Source: Paenibacillus_E sp040812395
GTDB taxonomy: Bacteria > Bacillota > Bacilli > Paenibacillales > NBRC-103111
DNA: 64,000 nt
NCBI RefSeq assembly: GCF_040812395.1
Contig: NZ_JBFNXH010000013.1
Coordinates: 114,072 to 178,071, forward strand
Direction: 5' to 3'
Shown: one piece after another, positions 1-7,153 of the stretch
How positions within the stretch are numbered: the stretch's first letter is position 1
Layout of the letters: every line of letters begins with the position of its first letter
Position numbers and translations under genes: made by a program
Notes under the pieces: model-generated
The model's input: only the letters and a program-made list of their open reading frames with translations
The model's database searches: none
Told to the model about the DNA's origin: nothing

Positions 1-927
1 GCCAGGCTTTACAGCACCTATGCGGACCGTAAGCCGCTAATGCTAAGTGAAACGGGTGTCCCGCACTACGCTCATTCGGCGGATGAGGATTTTACGGAGT
101 GGGCCAAGCTCAATTTGCAACGATTATACGAGATTATGCCTTATAAATATCCGAGATTAAAAGCCATCACTTATTTTAATGTTGATCAAAAAATGGAGAA
201 TGCGAAGAACGACTATTCGTTAAGCGACTCGCCTGCTATACAAAACTATTACAGCAAACTAATCGCTAATCCTTATTTGCTGTCGAAGGTGTCACAAGGC
301 GCTAAACCGGCGGATGGCATAGGTTATGTGCCCATTGATGACAGGCATCAAACATTTACGAAGCAGACAAAGGTGATTCCTTTTGTGAAAATACCCGATG
401 TTTACATAGCTAAAGTGGAGTATCTACTTAATGGCCGCGTCATCGCGTCACAGACGGAAATGCCTTACGGATTGGAGCTGCAAGCGGGGCAAGTTCCGGA
501 AAACTCCGTGATTCAGCTGCGTGTATACAACAAATCGGATCATCTTGTTGCTGTTCGTTCTTTCGAACTTGCCTCACAGGTGTCCATTGTTATCGATGGA
601 GAAGAGCGGAAGTTTGAGCAAGCGCCTGTTATCGTGAACGGCTCGACAATGGCTCCGCTTCGCGCCATCTTTGAGGCTCTGGGAGCAACTGTAGAATATA
701 ATGCGGCTTCTCATAGTATTACAGCTAGAAAAAGCGGCACAACCCTCCAGTTATCGCTGGGCCAGACTACCGCTTATAAGAACGGGAAAGCTTTTCAATT
801 AGACGAGGCAGCGCAGTTGGTGAATGGATTCACGGTTGCACCTGCGAGATTCGTTGGGGAGGCTTTTGGAGCCAATGTGACTTGGGACGGTGCTGTACGG
901 ACGGTGACCATGACGACAAAACCATGA
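1..927 (+). CDS. GH26-like glycoside hydrolase with C-terminal copper-amine-oxidase-type domain (5' partial)
   Basis: The reading frame is open from the first base of the window, so the N-terminal part lies upstream and 308 residues are visible. The first ~60 residues look like the end of a (beta/alpha)8 glycosidase of the GH26 mannanase-like group: LMLSETG places a probable catalytic glutamate at residue 17 of the fragment, and a later AITYFNVDQ segment resembles a closing barrel strand. A beta-rich linker follows at about residues 100-190. The last ~110 residues (from VSIVIDGEERKF) contain two halves of the copper amine oxidase N-terminal-type module, with MAPLRAIFEALGA and VAPARFVGEAFGA, a common cell-wall or stalk domain in Paenibacillus secreted proteins. 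Secretion is inferred, since the signal peptide is outside the window. The GH26 assignment is less certain than the C-terminal domain. Confidence 0.72.
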   Translation, partial: ARLYSTYADRKPLMLSETGVPHYAHSADEDFTEWAKLNLQRLYEIMPYKYPRLKAITYFNVDQKMENAKNDYSLSDSPAIQNYYSKLIANPYLLSKVSQGAKPADGIGYVPIDDRHQTFTKQTKVIPFVKIPDVYIAKVEYLLNGRVIASQTEMPYGLELQAGQVPENSVIQLRVYNKSDHLVAVRSFELASQVSIVIDGEERKFEQAPVIVNGSTMAPLRAIFEALGATVEYNAASHSITARKSGTTLQLSLGQTTAYKNGKAFQLDEAAQLVNGFTVAPARFVGEAFGANVTWDGAVRTVTMTTKP

Positions 928-971
928 CGAGATCAGCCTACTCGAGGATATATCAAAAACGGAAAGCTTGG

Positions 972-1002
972 AGACCCTTAGTTACTACTAAGGGTCTTTT
1001 TC
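972..1002 (+). terminator. Rho-independent terminator after the glycosidase
   Basis: A perfect 10-bp stem (agacccttag / ctaagggtct) with a 6-nt loop is followed by five T residues, 45 bp after the stop codon of the glycosidase. Confidence 0.9.
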
Positions 1003-1063
1003 ACAGATAGCCTCCGTCGTCAGGCCGCCTTGATCTGTTATTGCTTGTCTTTTGCACGGGTGA

Positions 1064-1193
1064 GCGGAACGTGGGTGCGTTAAGAGGCGGTACTTTCGGT
1101 TGTAGGGACATTTCGCGGAACTACCGTGCGTTATGAGCAGGAAATGCTGGGTTGTAGGCACCGTTTCGCTCATTTAACGCACCCTAGTTCCCC
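1064..1193. repeat. Intergenic element: two ~55-bp direct repeats inside imperfect inverted ends
   Basis: Two degenerate direct copies (about 1073-1127 and 1128-1183) share gtgcgttaWgag and a ggttgtagg...ttcgc core. The outer ends, gggtgcgttaa at 1073-1083 and ttaacgcaccc at 1174-1184, are an exact 11-bp inverted repeat that extends imperfectly to ~20 bp (17 of 20 matching). It lies in a 636-bp gap (928-1563) with no convincing gene. Further along, gggtatgg at 1424-1431 and ccataccc at 1464-1471 form another inverted pair. Similar GC-rich intergenic sequences are familiar from Paenibacillus; whether this one is mobile is unknown. Confidence 0.5.
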
Positions 1194-1509
1194 TTCAGGA
1201 GGAGAAAAGGGACGTTATCGTGGAATAAGGCTCCGTAGTTCCGTCGATATCGCTGTGCAAGGGGAATAGGCGGTCCGGCAGCACCTTTTTTGCGAAGCTT
1301 GCGGAGGCGAAATGGACCTGGAATCGTACTCTTATAGGGGTGTTCATGGATAGGAATACCGGATGGAAGACGGGTTAGGGGAAGAGAAGAAGAAGGCAGC
1401 ACAAAGTAGAGCAGAAAGGGAATGGGTATGGGGTGGAAAAAGCGGTTGGAACCCATGCCCAATCCATACCCAATTCACTCCCCATGACTGGACGTAGGGG
1501 TTTAGAACA

Positions 1510-1536
1510 AGAACCTGAGGCACAACCTCAGGTTCT
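1510..1536. other. Perfect hairpin just upstream of the secreted unknown protein
   Basis: The 11-bp arms agaacctgagg and cctcaggttct are separated by a 5-nt loop. No T-run follows on either strand, so it is not a typical terminator. It lies 27 bp before the ATG at 1564 and might be an mRNA leader structure or the end of an upstream element. Confidence 0.45.
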
Positions 1537-1563
1537 ACTTCTTGCGAATTGAACGTCCATAAA

Positions 1564-2838
1564 ATGAATAAAACGTTATTTATCTTGATTTGTTTAAGTT
1601 TACTATTTAGCATGTCGTCCGTTCATGCGGCTGAAAGCAAGGAACTTCCTGCAACTAAGACGCCATTGTTGATCATTGATAGCCAAGCAAAGGAATCCAT
1701 AGAGCGTTTGACAGCAATAAAAGGGAAGTCGGATGAGACACTTCAAAAAGCTCTTCTGGAACTGTCACCTTCTTATCAAGATTCCGATTCCATAAAAAGT
1801 CTGCTGCAAGGAGTCGGTGATACCCCGAGAACGATTGCTGTAAATGAACGGGAACTATTGGAAGTTAAAGGCCTGCAAGAATCCGTGAAAGCTTGGTACG
1901 ATCAAGGAAAGCAGATTTTTTTGTATGGCCAACATATAAAAGTTATTACAGCCGAACATTTGTTTGGGATAACGCTTGTACCTGAAAATAAAGAGAAAAT
2001 AATCAAAGATAAGCAAGTAAAAGATTTGCAAATTTTCGGAATAAAAAAAGATGGGCATTTGAATCAATTATTTATGGGACAAATTACATTAGCTGGTGAA
2101 GAAGGCGCCAGTACTTCTTCTGCCCTTCGTCATGACGAAGGCATTCAATCTGTGCTCTCCGCAGTCAGTATGATTGCACGAAAACATAGAGAACCTGTTG
2201 CCTCTATGCTCCCCCCAGGCGATGGCGATGGACCCTACCCTTGTATGAAGTGTAATCCCGAACCGGAACCGGATGCTGTCGTCTTGACAGGAACCGACGC
2301 GAATTATTTATATGTAAACTATGAAGGAGCTTCTGTGATTGCATCGGTGCTTTATAGCGAATGGAGTTTAAATAGAAATTTCAGCCATGATACAGGAAGC
2401 AATTACGATCTTTTTTACATCAACGATAGCGTGTATTTAGATAGTTATAACGGGGCTTATGGTAAAAAATTGGCCGTATATCACCAACTTCCCTATTATC
2501 AGAAAGATGACATTGCTGGATGGGGGCCTTTGGATAGCAATACGAGAATCATAGATGGCGAGTGGAGGTATTATCCAGTTAAGCTGCCTTGGAATGTTTC
2601 TTGGTATTCAAGCAGTTATGGAGACCTTAGTTTTACTTCGCAGAAGCTCACGAATTCGGAGGAAACCGTATATTGGCAATTGACTAATCCTCCATATCAT
2701 GCAAGATTTCAGCCGGGGACGGCGGTGAAATCATACTATACCTATGCATACATGCGATTAACGCATACGGCAGATGTGCAATTCGGTAATAACACATATT
2801 TCTTCTCTCTATCTCGAGATGTTATTTACGATTATTAG
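1564..2838 (+). CDS. Secreted protein of unknown function
   Basis: A 424-residue protein that I do not recognise. It begins with a clear signal peptide (MNKTLFILICLSLLFSMS, then VHAAES with an AxA-type cleavage site near residue 20-22), so it should be exported. Residues ~25-200 are mixed helical and charged. A Pro-rich hinge containing CMKC (a CxxC pair) sits near residue 220. The last ~180 residues are rich in Tyr, Trp, Asn and Ser, suggesting an extracellular beta-sandwich. The ATG at 1564 was chosen because the signal peptide starts there; an in-frame TTG at 1549 adds five residues. No good Shine-Dalgarno sequence precedes either, which is unusual for this genome. Codon use is more AT-rich than in the core genes, consistent with an accessory gene. 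Confidence 0.7.
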   Translation: MNKTLFILICLSLLFSMSSVHAAESKELPATKTPLLIIDSQAKESIERLTAIKGKSDETLQKALLELSPSYQDSDSIKSLLQGVGDTPRTIAVNERELLEVKGLQESVKAWYDQGKQIFLYGQHIKVITAEHLFGITLVPENKEKIIKDKQVKDLQIFGIKKDGHLNQLFMGQITLAGEEGASTSSALRHDEGIQSVLSAVSMIARKHREPVASMLPPGDGDGPYPCMKCNPEPEPDAVVLTGTDANYLYVNYEGASVIASVLYSEWSLNRNFSHDTGSNYDLFYINDSVYLDSYNGAYGKKLAVYHQLPYYQKDDIAGWGPLDSNTRIIDGEWRYYPVKLPWNVSWYSSSYGDLSFTSQKLTNSEETVYWQLTNPPYHARFQPGTAVKSYYTYAYMRLTHTADVQFGNNTYFFSLSRDVIYDY

Positions 2839-2951
2839 TTCATTTAAGAGAAATGTGCTCATTTGCACCATGCAATTAATGGTTTTGTCCAATCTATCTC
2901 TCTATGACTCTCATAACATATAGTATCTTCAAAGAGAGGAGTTGATAGAAT

Positions 2952-3368
2952 ATGGCAAATCAAATTTTGAGCTACGAAGGTGTTACTGTCACCCCTGTTA
3001 CCGACGGTGTACAAATCCCAGTCCCTCAAACGCCGGCAGGAGTTGGAATTGCCGCAGTCAGAGTGAATATTACCAGCGCATTCCCCAATGTCGTCGAGCT
3101 GAAAGCAACTGTGGGTGTGCGAGCCGATGCAGGTACAGGCAGCATTTTATTCCGTATTTTCCGCGATGCTCAAGAAATCTACTACGGGCGTCAAGGATTG
3201 GAATCGGGCTATGAAAAATACTATCTGATTACGCTGCAAGCAATTGATGTCGTTGCGCCTCTCGGTTCCCATGGTTATACGTTATCCGTCGAGTCTTTGA
3301 CACCAGGCCTGTCTGCTACTGTGATAGGTCCTCTGAATCTTAGCGCACTAGTCATCGATGCAATCTAA
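2952..3368 (+). CDS. Small beta-rich protein of unknown function
   Basis: A 138-residue protein with no signal peptide or membrane segment, preceded by a good ribosome binding site (agagaggag, 11 bp before ATG). It alternates short hydrophobic strands with Gly, Pro and Thr (for example VRVNITSAFPNVVELKATVG and LSATVIGPLNLSALVIDAI), suggesting an all-beta jelly-roll fold. Proteins of this size and composition occur in the spore surface layers of Bacillales, but no diagnostic motif is present, so a spore or exosporium role is only a suggestion. A strong terminator follows at 3467, so it is probably monocistronic. Confidence 0.7.
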   Translation: MANQILSYEGVTVTPVTDGVQIPVPQTPAGVGIAAVRVNITSAFPNVVELKATVGVRADAGTGSILFRIFRDAQEIYYGRQGLESGYEKYYLITLQAIDVVAPLGSHGYTLSVESLTPGLSATVIGPLNLSALVIDAI

Positions 3369-3466
3369 TTCACTTTATTTGTAATCGGAATGAAATCTAA
3401 TTTTCATCTTAGATTAATGAAACATGTTTATAATAAAACTCGACCCCCTTTTAAATATATAACCTT

Positions 3467-3500
3467 AGACCCCAGCCCGTTGCTGTGGGTCTCTTTTTTT
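3467..3500 (+). terminator. Terminator between convergent genes
   Basis: The stem agaccc-cagc pairs with gctg-t-gggtct around a ccgtt loop and is followed by a run of seven T. It ends 9 bp before the stop codon of the convergent minus-strand gene, so it serves the plus-strand gene. Confidence 0.85.
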
Positions 3501-3508
3501 GCTGTTGA

Positions 3509-4828
3509 TTAAGCGTTTTGAAGCGCATGCTGGACTTCTTCGACAATGGACAGGGCTGCGCTGCGGGCGCTGGAAAATGCGCGTTCTGCAAGTTCGCCTT
3601 TGCCTGTGCAACCGTCTCCGCAGAAGTAGAAGGGCACATTCTCCACGCGAGTAGGCAAAAGGTTGTTGGAAGCAATGTTTTTCACGCTGGAAACCATCGC
3701 CTTCTTTGAAACCCGTTTAACCGCTGTAACATCGCGCCAGCCGGGATAATGCATATCGAACAGAGCTTCCATTTGGAGTGTCTTTTTCTCCAGGTAGGCT
3801 TTACGCTCTTCCTCATTGTCGAAACGGTCGCTCAAGTAAGCGATACCTTGCAGCAGCTGCCCGCCTTCTGGCACGAGCGTATGATCCGTTGCCGAAACGT
3901 CGCTGATAAACAGTTTGTTGTCCATATCGCTGATGTAGCTGAAAGGTCTGGCGACTACGCGGCTAAGTCCAACATCATACACCATGACTTCCGTTGCCGT
4001 ATTCGATTCGTACGGGGCAAGGAATGGCTCCCATGCGGTGGCTTTAAGCAGCTTCACAACCTGTTGCACCGGCATCGCGAAAATAACCTTGTCAAAGGCT
4101 TCTTCACGGTTTTTCGTTTGCAAAATAAACTTGCGATCCGCATAGCGCAGGCTGTCAACGCCTTCTTGAATAGCGAGTTCCCATCTGCCGGAACTAGTCA
4201 TTTTTTGTTTTAATTGGTTGGTGATAACCGCCCAGCTGCCTAGCACGTAGTTCACCGGTTTACTGGAAAGAAACAGGTTGTGATAATACTCACTGATGAC
4301 TGCGCCGGACACGTTGCGCGCATCTTCCGGCGCGATGAAGAAATTGGAGCAGACGAGATGTTCCCACAACTCTTTTACATCCTCATCGGCATTCGATTCC
4401 GCTAAGTAGTCAGCCAATGTTGCGTAGTTTTTCAAATTATGAATATTAGCGATGATAGCGGCAATTTCACCTACGAAACGAACTTTTTGAGCTGTGTTAA
4501 GCAGATCCGTTCTGAGTAGGTTTATGGCGTCTAGCGGTGCAGGAGTCAATTGGTTATGTTTGGCATAAAACACTTTTCGTTTATCCACCTGTTTAGAACT
4601 GAAGGAAAGCCCGAGTTCTTTTTCCATGGATGATAAGGTATGGCGGTCGATGCCATAAACGGCATGGGCGCCATAGTTAAGGGTAAAGCCCGCCTTTTCA
4701 TAAGTAAACGCGCGCCCGCCAAGCTGCGGACTACGTTCGAATAAGATACCTTCAACATGCGGATTTTCAGATAAATAAGCTGCCGCGGTCAATCCGGCCA
4801 AGCCGCCGCCAATAATCGCTACTTTCAT
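3509..4828 (-). CDS. FAD-dependent oxidoreductase, product of the internal start
   Basis: This 439-residue reading begins at an ATG preceded by a perfect aaggagg 8 bp upstream, inside the larger TetR-containing frame. It has the full length expected of an amine oxidase/phytoene-desaturase-like flavoenzyme: an N-terminal ADP-binding motif (IIGGGLAG), an FERSPQLGGRAF segment, a central substrate region and the C-terminal CGDG FAD contact. No membrane segments are evident. The most economical reading is that regulator and enzyme were once adjacent genes with overlapping ends and that the TetR stop codon was lost. Regulation is likely by the TetR part binding the palindrome at 5479-5493. The internal start is a reading of the sequence, not proven. 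Confidence 0.6.
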   Translation of the reverse strand: MKVAIIGGGLAGLTAAAYLSENPHVEGILFERSPQLGGRAFTYEKAGFTLNYGAHAVYGIDRHTLSSMEKELGLSFSSKQVDKRKVFYAKHNQLTPAPLDAINLLRTDLLNTAQKVRFVGEIAAIIANIHNLKNYATLADYLAESNADEDVKELWEHLVCSNFFIAPEDARNVSGAVISEYYHNLFLSSKPVNYVLGSWAVITNQLKQKMTSSGRWELAIQEGVDSLRYADRKFILQTKNREEAFDKVIFAMPVQQVVKLLKATAWEPFLAPYESNTATEVMVYDVGLSRVVARPFSYISDMDNKLFISDVSATDHTLVPEGGQLLQGIAYLSDRFDNEEERKAYLEKKTLQMEALFDMHYPGWRDVTAVKRVSKKAMVSSVKNIASNNLLPTRVENVPFYFCGDGCTGKGELAERAFSSARSAALSIVEEVQHALQNA

Positions 4829-5431
4829 TTTGTTTTCCTCCTTGGGGACTGGTTCTACCTGCAGTTGTGCGTAGGGCTCCTCAGAACGGAGGCCAGCCCA
4901 TAGCCAGGCTAAGTTGCTTCTTATCATGGAGAGTAAATCTTCGTTATCCTGGATGCACCATTTGAGAATGGTTCCTTGATACATACCTACGAGCAGATCG
5001 ATTTTTCTCGGTTCAGGCAGCCAATGAAGCAAGCTTTCAGATAGTATGCGCATTTGGAGCTGATCTTCCGCTTTGACCGTGTCGTTTTGTAGAGCTAGTG
5101 CTTGTAAACTGCGGATGAGCCTAGGATATTGGCAAATGTTGGACGCTAAGTCTACAAATAACCGGTTGATATGACCTTCAAGCGATTGCACCCTTGAAGG
5201 AGGCTGTTTCACCCATTCTCTGATCAATTCAATTTGTTTGCTGTAGATGGCTGAAATAATGGCGTCTTTACTTTTGAAATAGTGATAAAAGGTTCCCTTT
5301 GACGTACTCGTTGAAGCAATAATGTCGTCTACGGATACGTTCTCGTACCCTTTCTCCATAAACATGGTTAAAGCGGCTTCCATCATCATATCCCGCTTTT
5401 TGCGGGTGGAAGCTCTCATGAACTGACTCAT
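3509..5431 (-). CDS. TetR regulator fused in frame to an FAD-dependent amine oxidase/desaturase
   Basis: One uninterrupted frame of 640 residues. Residues 1-201 form a TetR-family regulator: the recognition helix region ends STSKGTFYHYFKSKD and is followed by a helical ligand domain. Residue 202 is a methionine that begins KVAIIGGGLAGLTAAAYL, the GxGxxG dinucleotide-binding start of a NAD(P)-binding Rossmann/amine oxidase-type flavoenzyme, which continues through an FERSPQLGGRA motif to the C-terminal FAD contact region FYFCGDGCTGKGELAE. The start at 5431 has GGAG 8 bp upstream; an in-frame ATG at 5449 lacks one. These two activities are normally on separate proteins. Because the enzyme keeps its own ribosome binding site (4837-4843), the cell may make the fusion, the free enzyme, or both. 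The substrate is unknown; carotenoid or polyene desaturases and amine oxidases are both possible. Confidence 0.8.
   Translation of the reverse strand: MSQFMRASTRKKRDMMMEAALTMFMEKGYENVSVDDIIASTSTSKGTFYHYFKSKDAIISAIYSKQIELIREWVKQPPSRVQSLEGHINRLFVDLASNICQYPRLIRSLQALALQNDTVKAEDQLQMRILSESLLHWLPEPRKIDLLVGMYQGTILKWCIQDNEDLLSMIRSNLAWLWAGLRSEEPYAQLQVEPVPKEENKMKVAIIGGGLAGLTAAAYLSENPHVEGILFERSPQLGGRAFTYEKAGFTLNYGAHAVYGIDRHTLSSMEKELGLSFSSKQVDKRKVFYAKHNQLTPAPLDAINLLRTDLLNTAQKVRFVGEIAAIIANIHNLKNYATLADYLAESNADEDVKELWEHLVCSNFFIAPEDARNVSGAVISEYYHNLFLSSKPVNYVLGSWAVITNQLKQKMTSSGRWELAIQEGVDSLRYADRKFILQTKNREEAFDKVIFAMPVQQVVKLLKATAWEPFLAPYESNTATEVMVYDVGLSRVVARPFSYISDMDNKLFISDVSATDHTLVPEGGQLLQGIAYLSDRFDNEEERKAYLEKKTLQMEALFDMHYPGWRDVTAVKRVSKKAMVSSVKNIASNNLLPTRVENVPFYFCGDGCTGKGELAERAFSSARSAALSIVEEVQHALQNA
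4826..4843 (-). promoter_or_regulatory. Internal ribosome binding site and start codon inside the TetR-oxidoreductase frame
   Basis: On the minus strand, AAGGAGG (4837-4843) lies 8 nt before ATG (4826-4828), ideal spacing, although the upstream frame reads straight through without a stop. Confidence 0.75.
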
Positions 5432-5464
5432 CGGCTCACTCCATTCCAACCACGATTTATTTTT

Positions 5465-5493
5465 ATTATATGCCTAATTAGACTGTCAGTCTA
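5465..5493 (-). promoter_or_regulatory. Promoter -10 and palindromic operator of the TetR gene
   Basis: A perfect 15-bp palindrome, tagactgtcagtcta (5479-5493), is typical in size and form for a TetR-family operator. A consensus TATAAT lies at 5465-5470 on the minus strand, 34 bp before the TetR start, so the palindrome covers the spacer and -35 region. Repressor binding there would block transcription, which fits autorepression. It could also affect the divergent rsgA gene. Confidence 0.7.
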
Positions 5494-5627
5494 CAATAGA
5501 ATTGACCGTTGTTAAGCCTGTTTTGATAAAGGAGAAAAAATAATTTACAACGATTGTTTCCCGTGTAGTGCCGTATGCTTCAGTCTATACTTTGGGTTAG
5601 ATGCACAGGAAAGGATGAATACGACGT

Positions 5628-6689
5628 TTGAACCTAATAGATTTGGGATGGAATCCCTTTTTTGAAGAAGCTTTTGAACCCTATAAACAAGAAGGATACT
5701 GTGTGGGGCGGGTTTCCTTAGAGCATAAACATATGTACCGCGTCCAAACCGAAACAGGTGAAGCGTTGGCTGAAGTATCCGGCAAGATGCGCCATCTGGC
5801 CATGCGTCGCGAGGATTATCCGGCCGTAGGAGACTGGGTTGCGCTTTCTGTACGCGCAGAGGAACGGCGGGCAACGATTCATGTTGTTCTGCCGCGCAAG
5901 AGTAAGTTTTCCCGCAAAGTAGCAGGCGAAGTCACAGATGAACAAATAGTCGCTACGAATGTAAACACCGTATTTCTAGTTACTGCGTTAAATCTTGATT
6001 TTAATGTGCGGCGAATCGAAAGGTATCTCGTTTTGGCGTGGGAGAGTGGCGCGAATCCGGTTATTGTTCTGAGCAAGGCGGATTTATGCCAGGATTCAGA
6101 AGCCAAAGCCGCAAAGGTAGCGGAGATAGCAGTTGGCGTTCCCATTCATATTATCAGCTCTGCCGAGAATCGCGGCCTAACGGAACTGGCTGCTTATGTA
6201 GGCAAAGGCCAGACCGTTGCGCTGCTGGGCTCATCTGGCGTCGGGAAGTCCACGTTAGTTAATCGCATTTATGGCAAGGAAATTTTGGAAACCGGCGATA
6301 TTCGCGACGGCGACGATAAAGGAAAACATACGACGACGCACCGTGAGCTGATTGCATTGCCGGGGGGAGGGATACTGATCGACACGCCGGGTATGCGTGA
6401 GCTGCAGTTGTGGGATGCTTCCGAGGGGCTTAGTGCTTCTTTTCAAGATATCGAAGAACTAGGAGCTAATTGTTTCTATCAAGATTGCAGACATGAGAAC
6501 GAACCCAGGTGCGCCGTTAAACAGGCGCTCCTAACGGGGGATCTTGAGCAGGAACGCTTCAACAGCTACCTTAAGCTTCAAAAAGAACTCGCTTATTTGG
6601 CGCGTAAAGAAGATAAAGGGCTTCAAGCAGCCGAGAAAGCGAAATGGAAGAAGATCCATCAGGCGGCCAAAAGTCAGCGCAATCGCTAA
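5628..6689 (+). CDS. rsgA: Ribosome small subunit-dependent GTPase A
   Basis: A 353-residue circularly permuted GTPase of the RsgA/YloQ/YjeQ family, which binds immature 30S subunits and tests late maturation. An N-terminal OB-fold region (to ~95) is followed by motifs in permuted order: G4 VLSKADL near 150, G1 LLGSSGVGKSTLVN near 200 and G3 DTPGMREL near 255. The C-terminal zinc module NCFYQDCRHENEPRCAV gives Cys-His-Cys ligands, and a Lys-rich tail follows, suited to RNA binding. The start is TTG at 5628, the first start codon in this frame; a purine-rich aggaaagg lies ~13 bp upstream, which is long. It is divergent from the TetR gene and shares its intergenic region. This copy is not in the stp-prkC cluster where Bacillus rsgA usually lies, so it could be a second paralogue. 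Confidence 0.9.
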   Translation: MNLIDLGWNPFFEEAFEPYKQEGYCVGRVSLEHKHMYRVQTETGEALAEVSGKMRHLAMRREDYPAVGDWVALSVRAEERRATIHVVLPRKSKFSRKVAGEVTDEQIVATNVNTVFLVTALNLDFNVRRIERYLVLAWESGANPVIVLSKADLCQDSEAKAAKVAEIAVGVPIHIISSAENRGLTELAAYVGKGQTVALLGSSGVGKSTLVNRIYGKEILETGDIRDGDDKGKHTTTHRELIALPGGGILIDTPGMRELQLWDASEGLSASFQDIEELGANCFYQDCRHENEPRCAVKQALLTGDLEQERFNSYLKLQKELAYLARKEDKGLQAAEKAKWKKIHQAAKSQRNR

Positions 6690-6892
6690 TTAAGCCTATT
6701 TCTTCAGCTCCAAGTAGCCATCTGTCTACAGATGAATATGCGGTTGGCAGAGTATGCGTATCCATACTATGGTTTTCCGTATTCTTGTCCGGGTTATGGG
6801 TTCCTAGGCGAAGATTTGTACGTTGTGTAGTGCCGCTAGCAGGGTTGTTGGCGTTACCATATATTGACATATTACTAAATATTAACTTGGGA

Positions 6893-6923
6893 GCGTCACG
6901 GTGAATGAATCGTGGCGTTTTTT
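6893..6923 (+). terminator. Terminator after rsgA
   Basis: gcgtcacg and cgtggcg pair (one G-T) around a 10-nt loop and are followed by six T. The 463-bp gap 6690-7153 otherwise holds only this hairpin and the promoter of the next gene; small ORFs there look spurious. Confidence 0.7.
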
Positions 6924-7046
6924 GCTTTCCTCACTTCCTAACGCTTGAATTTAGTGCAAATTTCCCGTTAGTTTGAGTGTTTATCGCAATACATGTTAGT
7001 TGAGTGTCACATAAAAATCCGAAGTTGGGATATTTTCGAAAACTTA

Positions 7047-7075
7047 TTGTCTTAATCAGCAGAGATTGCTATATT
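7047..7075 (+). promoter_or_regulatory. Sigma-A promoter of the chemotaxis-type transducer
   Basis: TTGTCT (7047-7052) and TATATT (7070-7075) are 17 bp apart, ending 78 bp before the start codon. Confidence 0.6.
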
Positions 7076-7153
7076 ATTGTGTAATAAAACATTACATACA
7101 TATTGGTGTTTCGTTTTAAAGTGAACATAAATATGACATAAGGGAGAAGTTCT

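Noticed and set aside
1073..1184. CRISPR-like repeats
   Set aside because: Only two degenerate ~55-bp units without spacers of constant length, and no cas genes nearby.
1184..1613. Short minus-strand frames in the first intergenic gap
   Set aside because: Low-complexity, no ribosome binding sites, and overlapping repeats; no family resemblance.
3418..3444. TGAAAC followed by CGAC as a possible ECF promoter
   Set aside because: Spacing is 17 bp, the -10 is CGAC, and any transcript would run straight into the terminator at 3467.
6644..6904. 86-residue frame overlapping the end of rsgA
   Set aside because: Overlaps rsgA by 46 bp, has no ribosome binding site and ends at a terminator; composition not protein-like.
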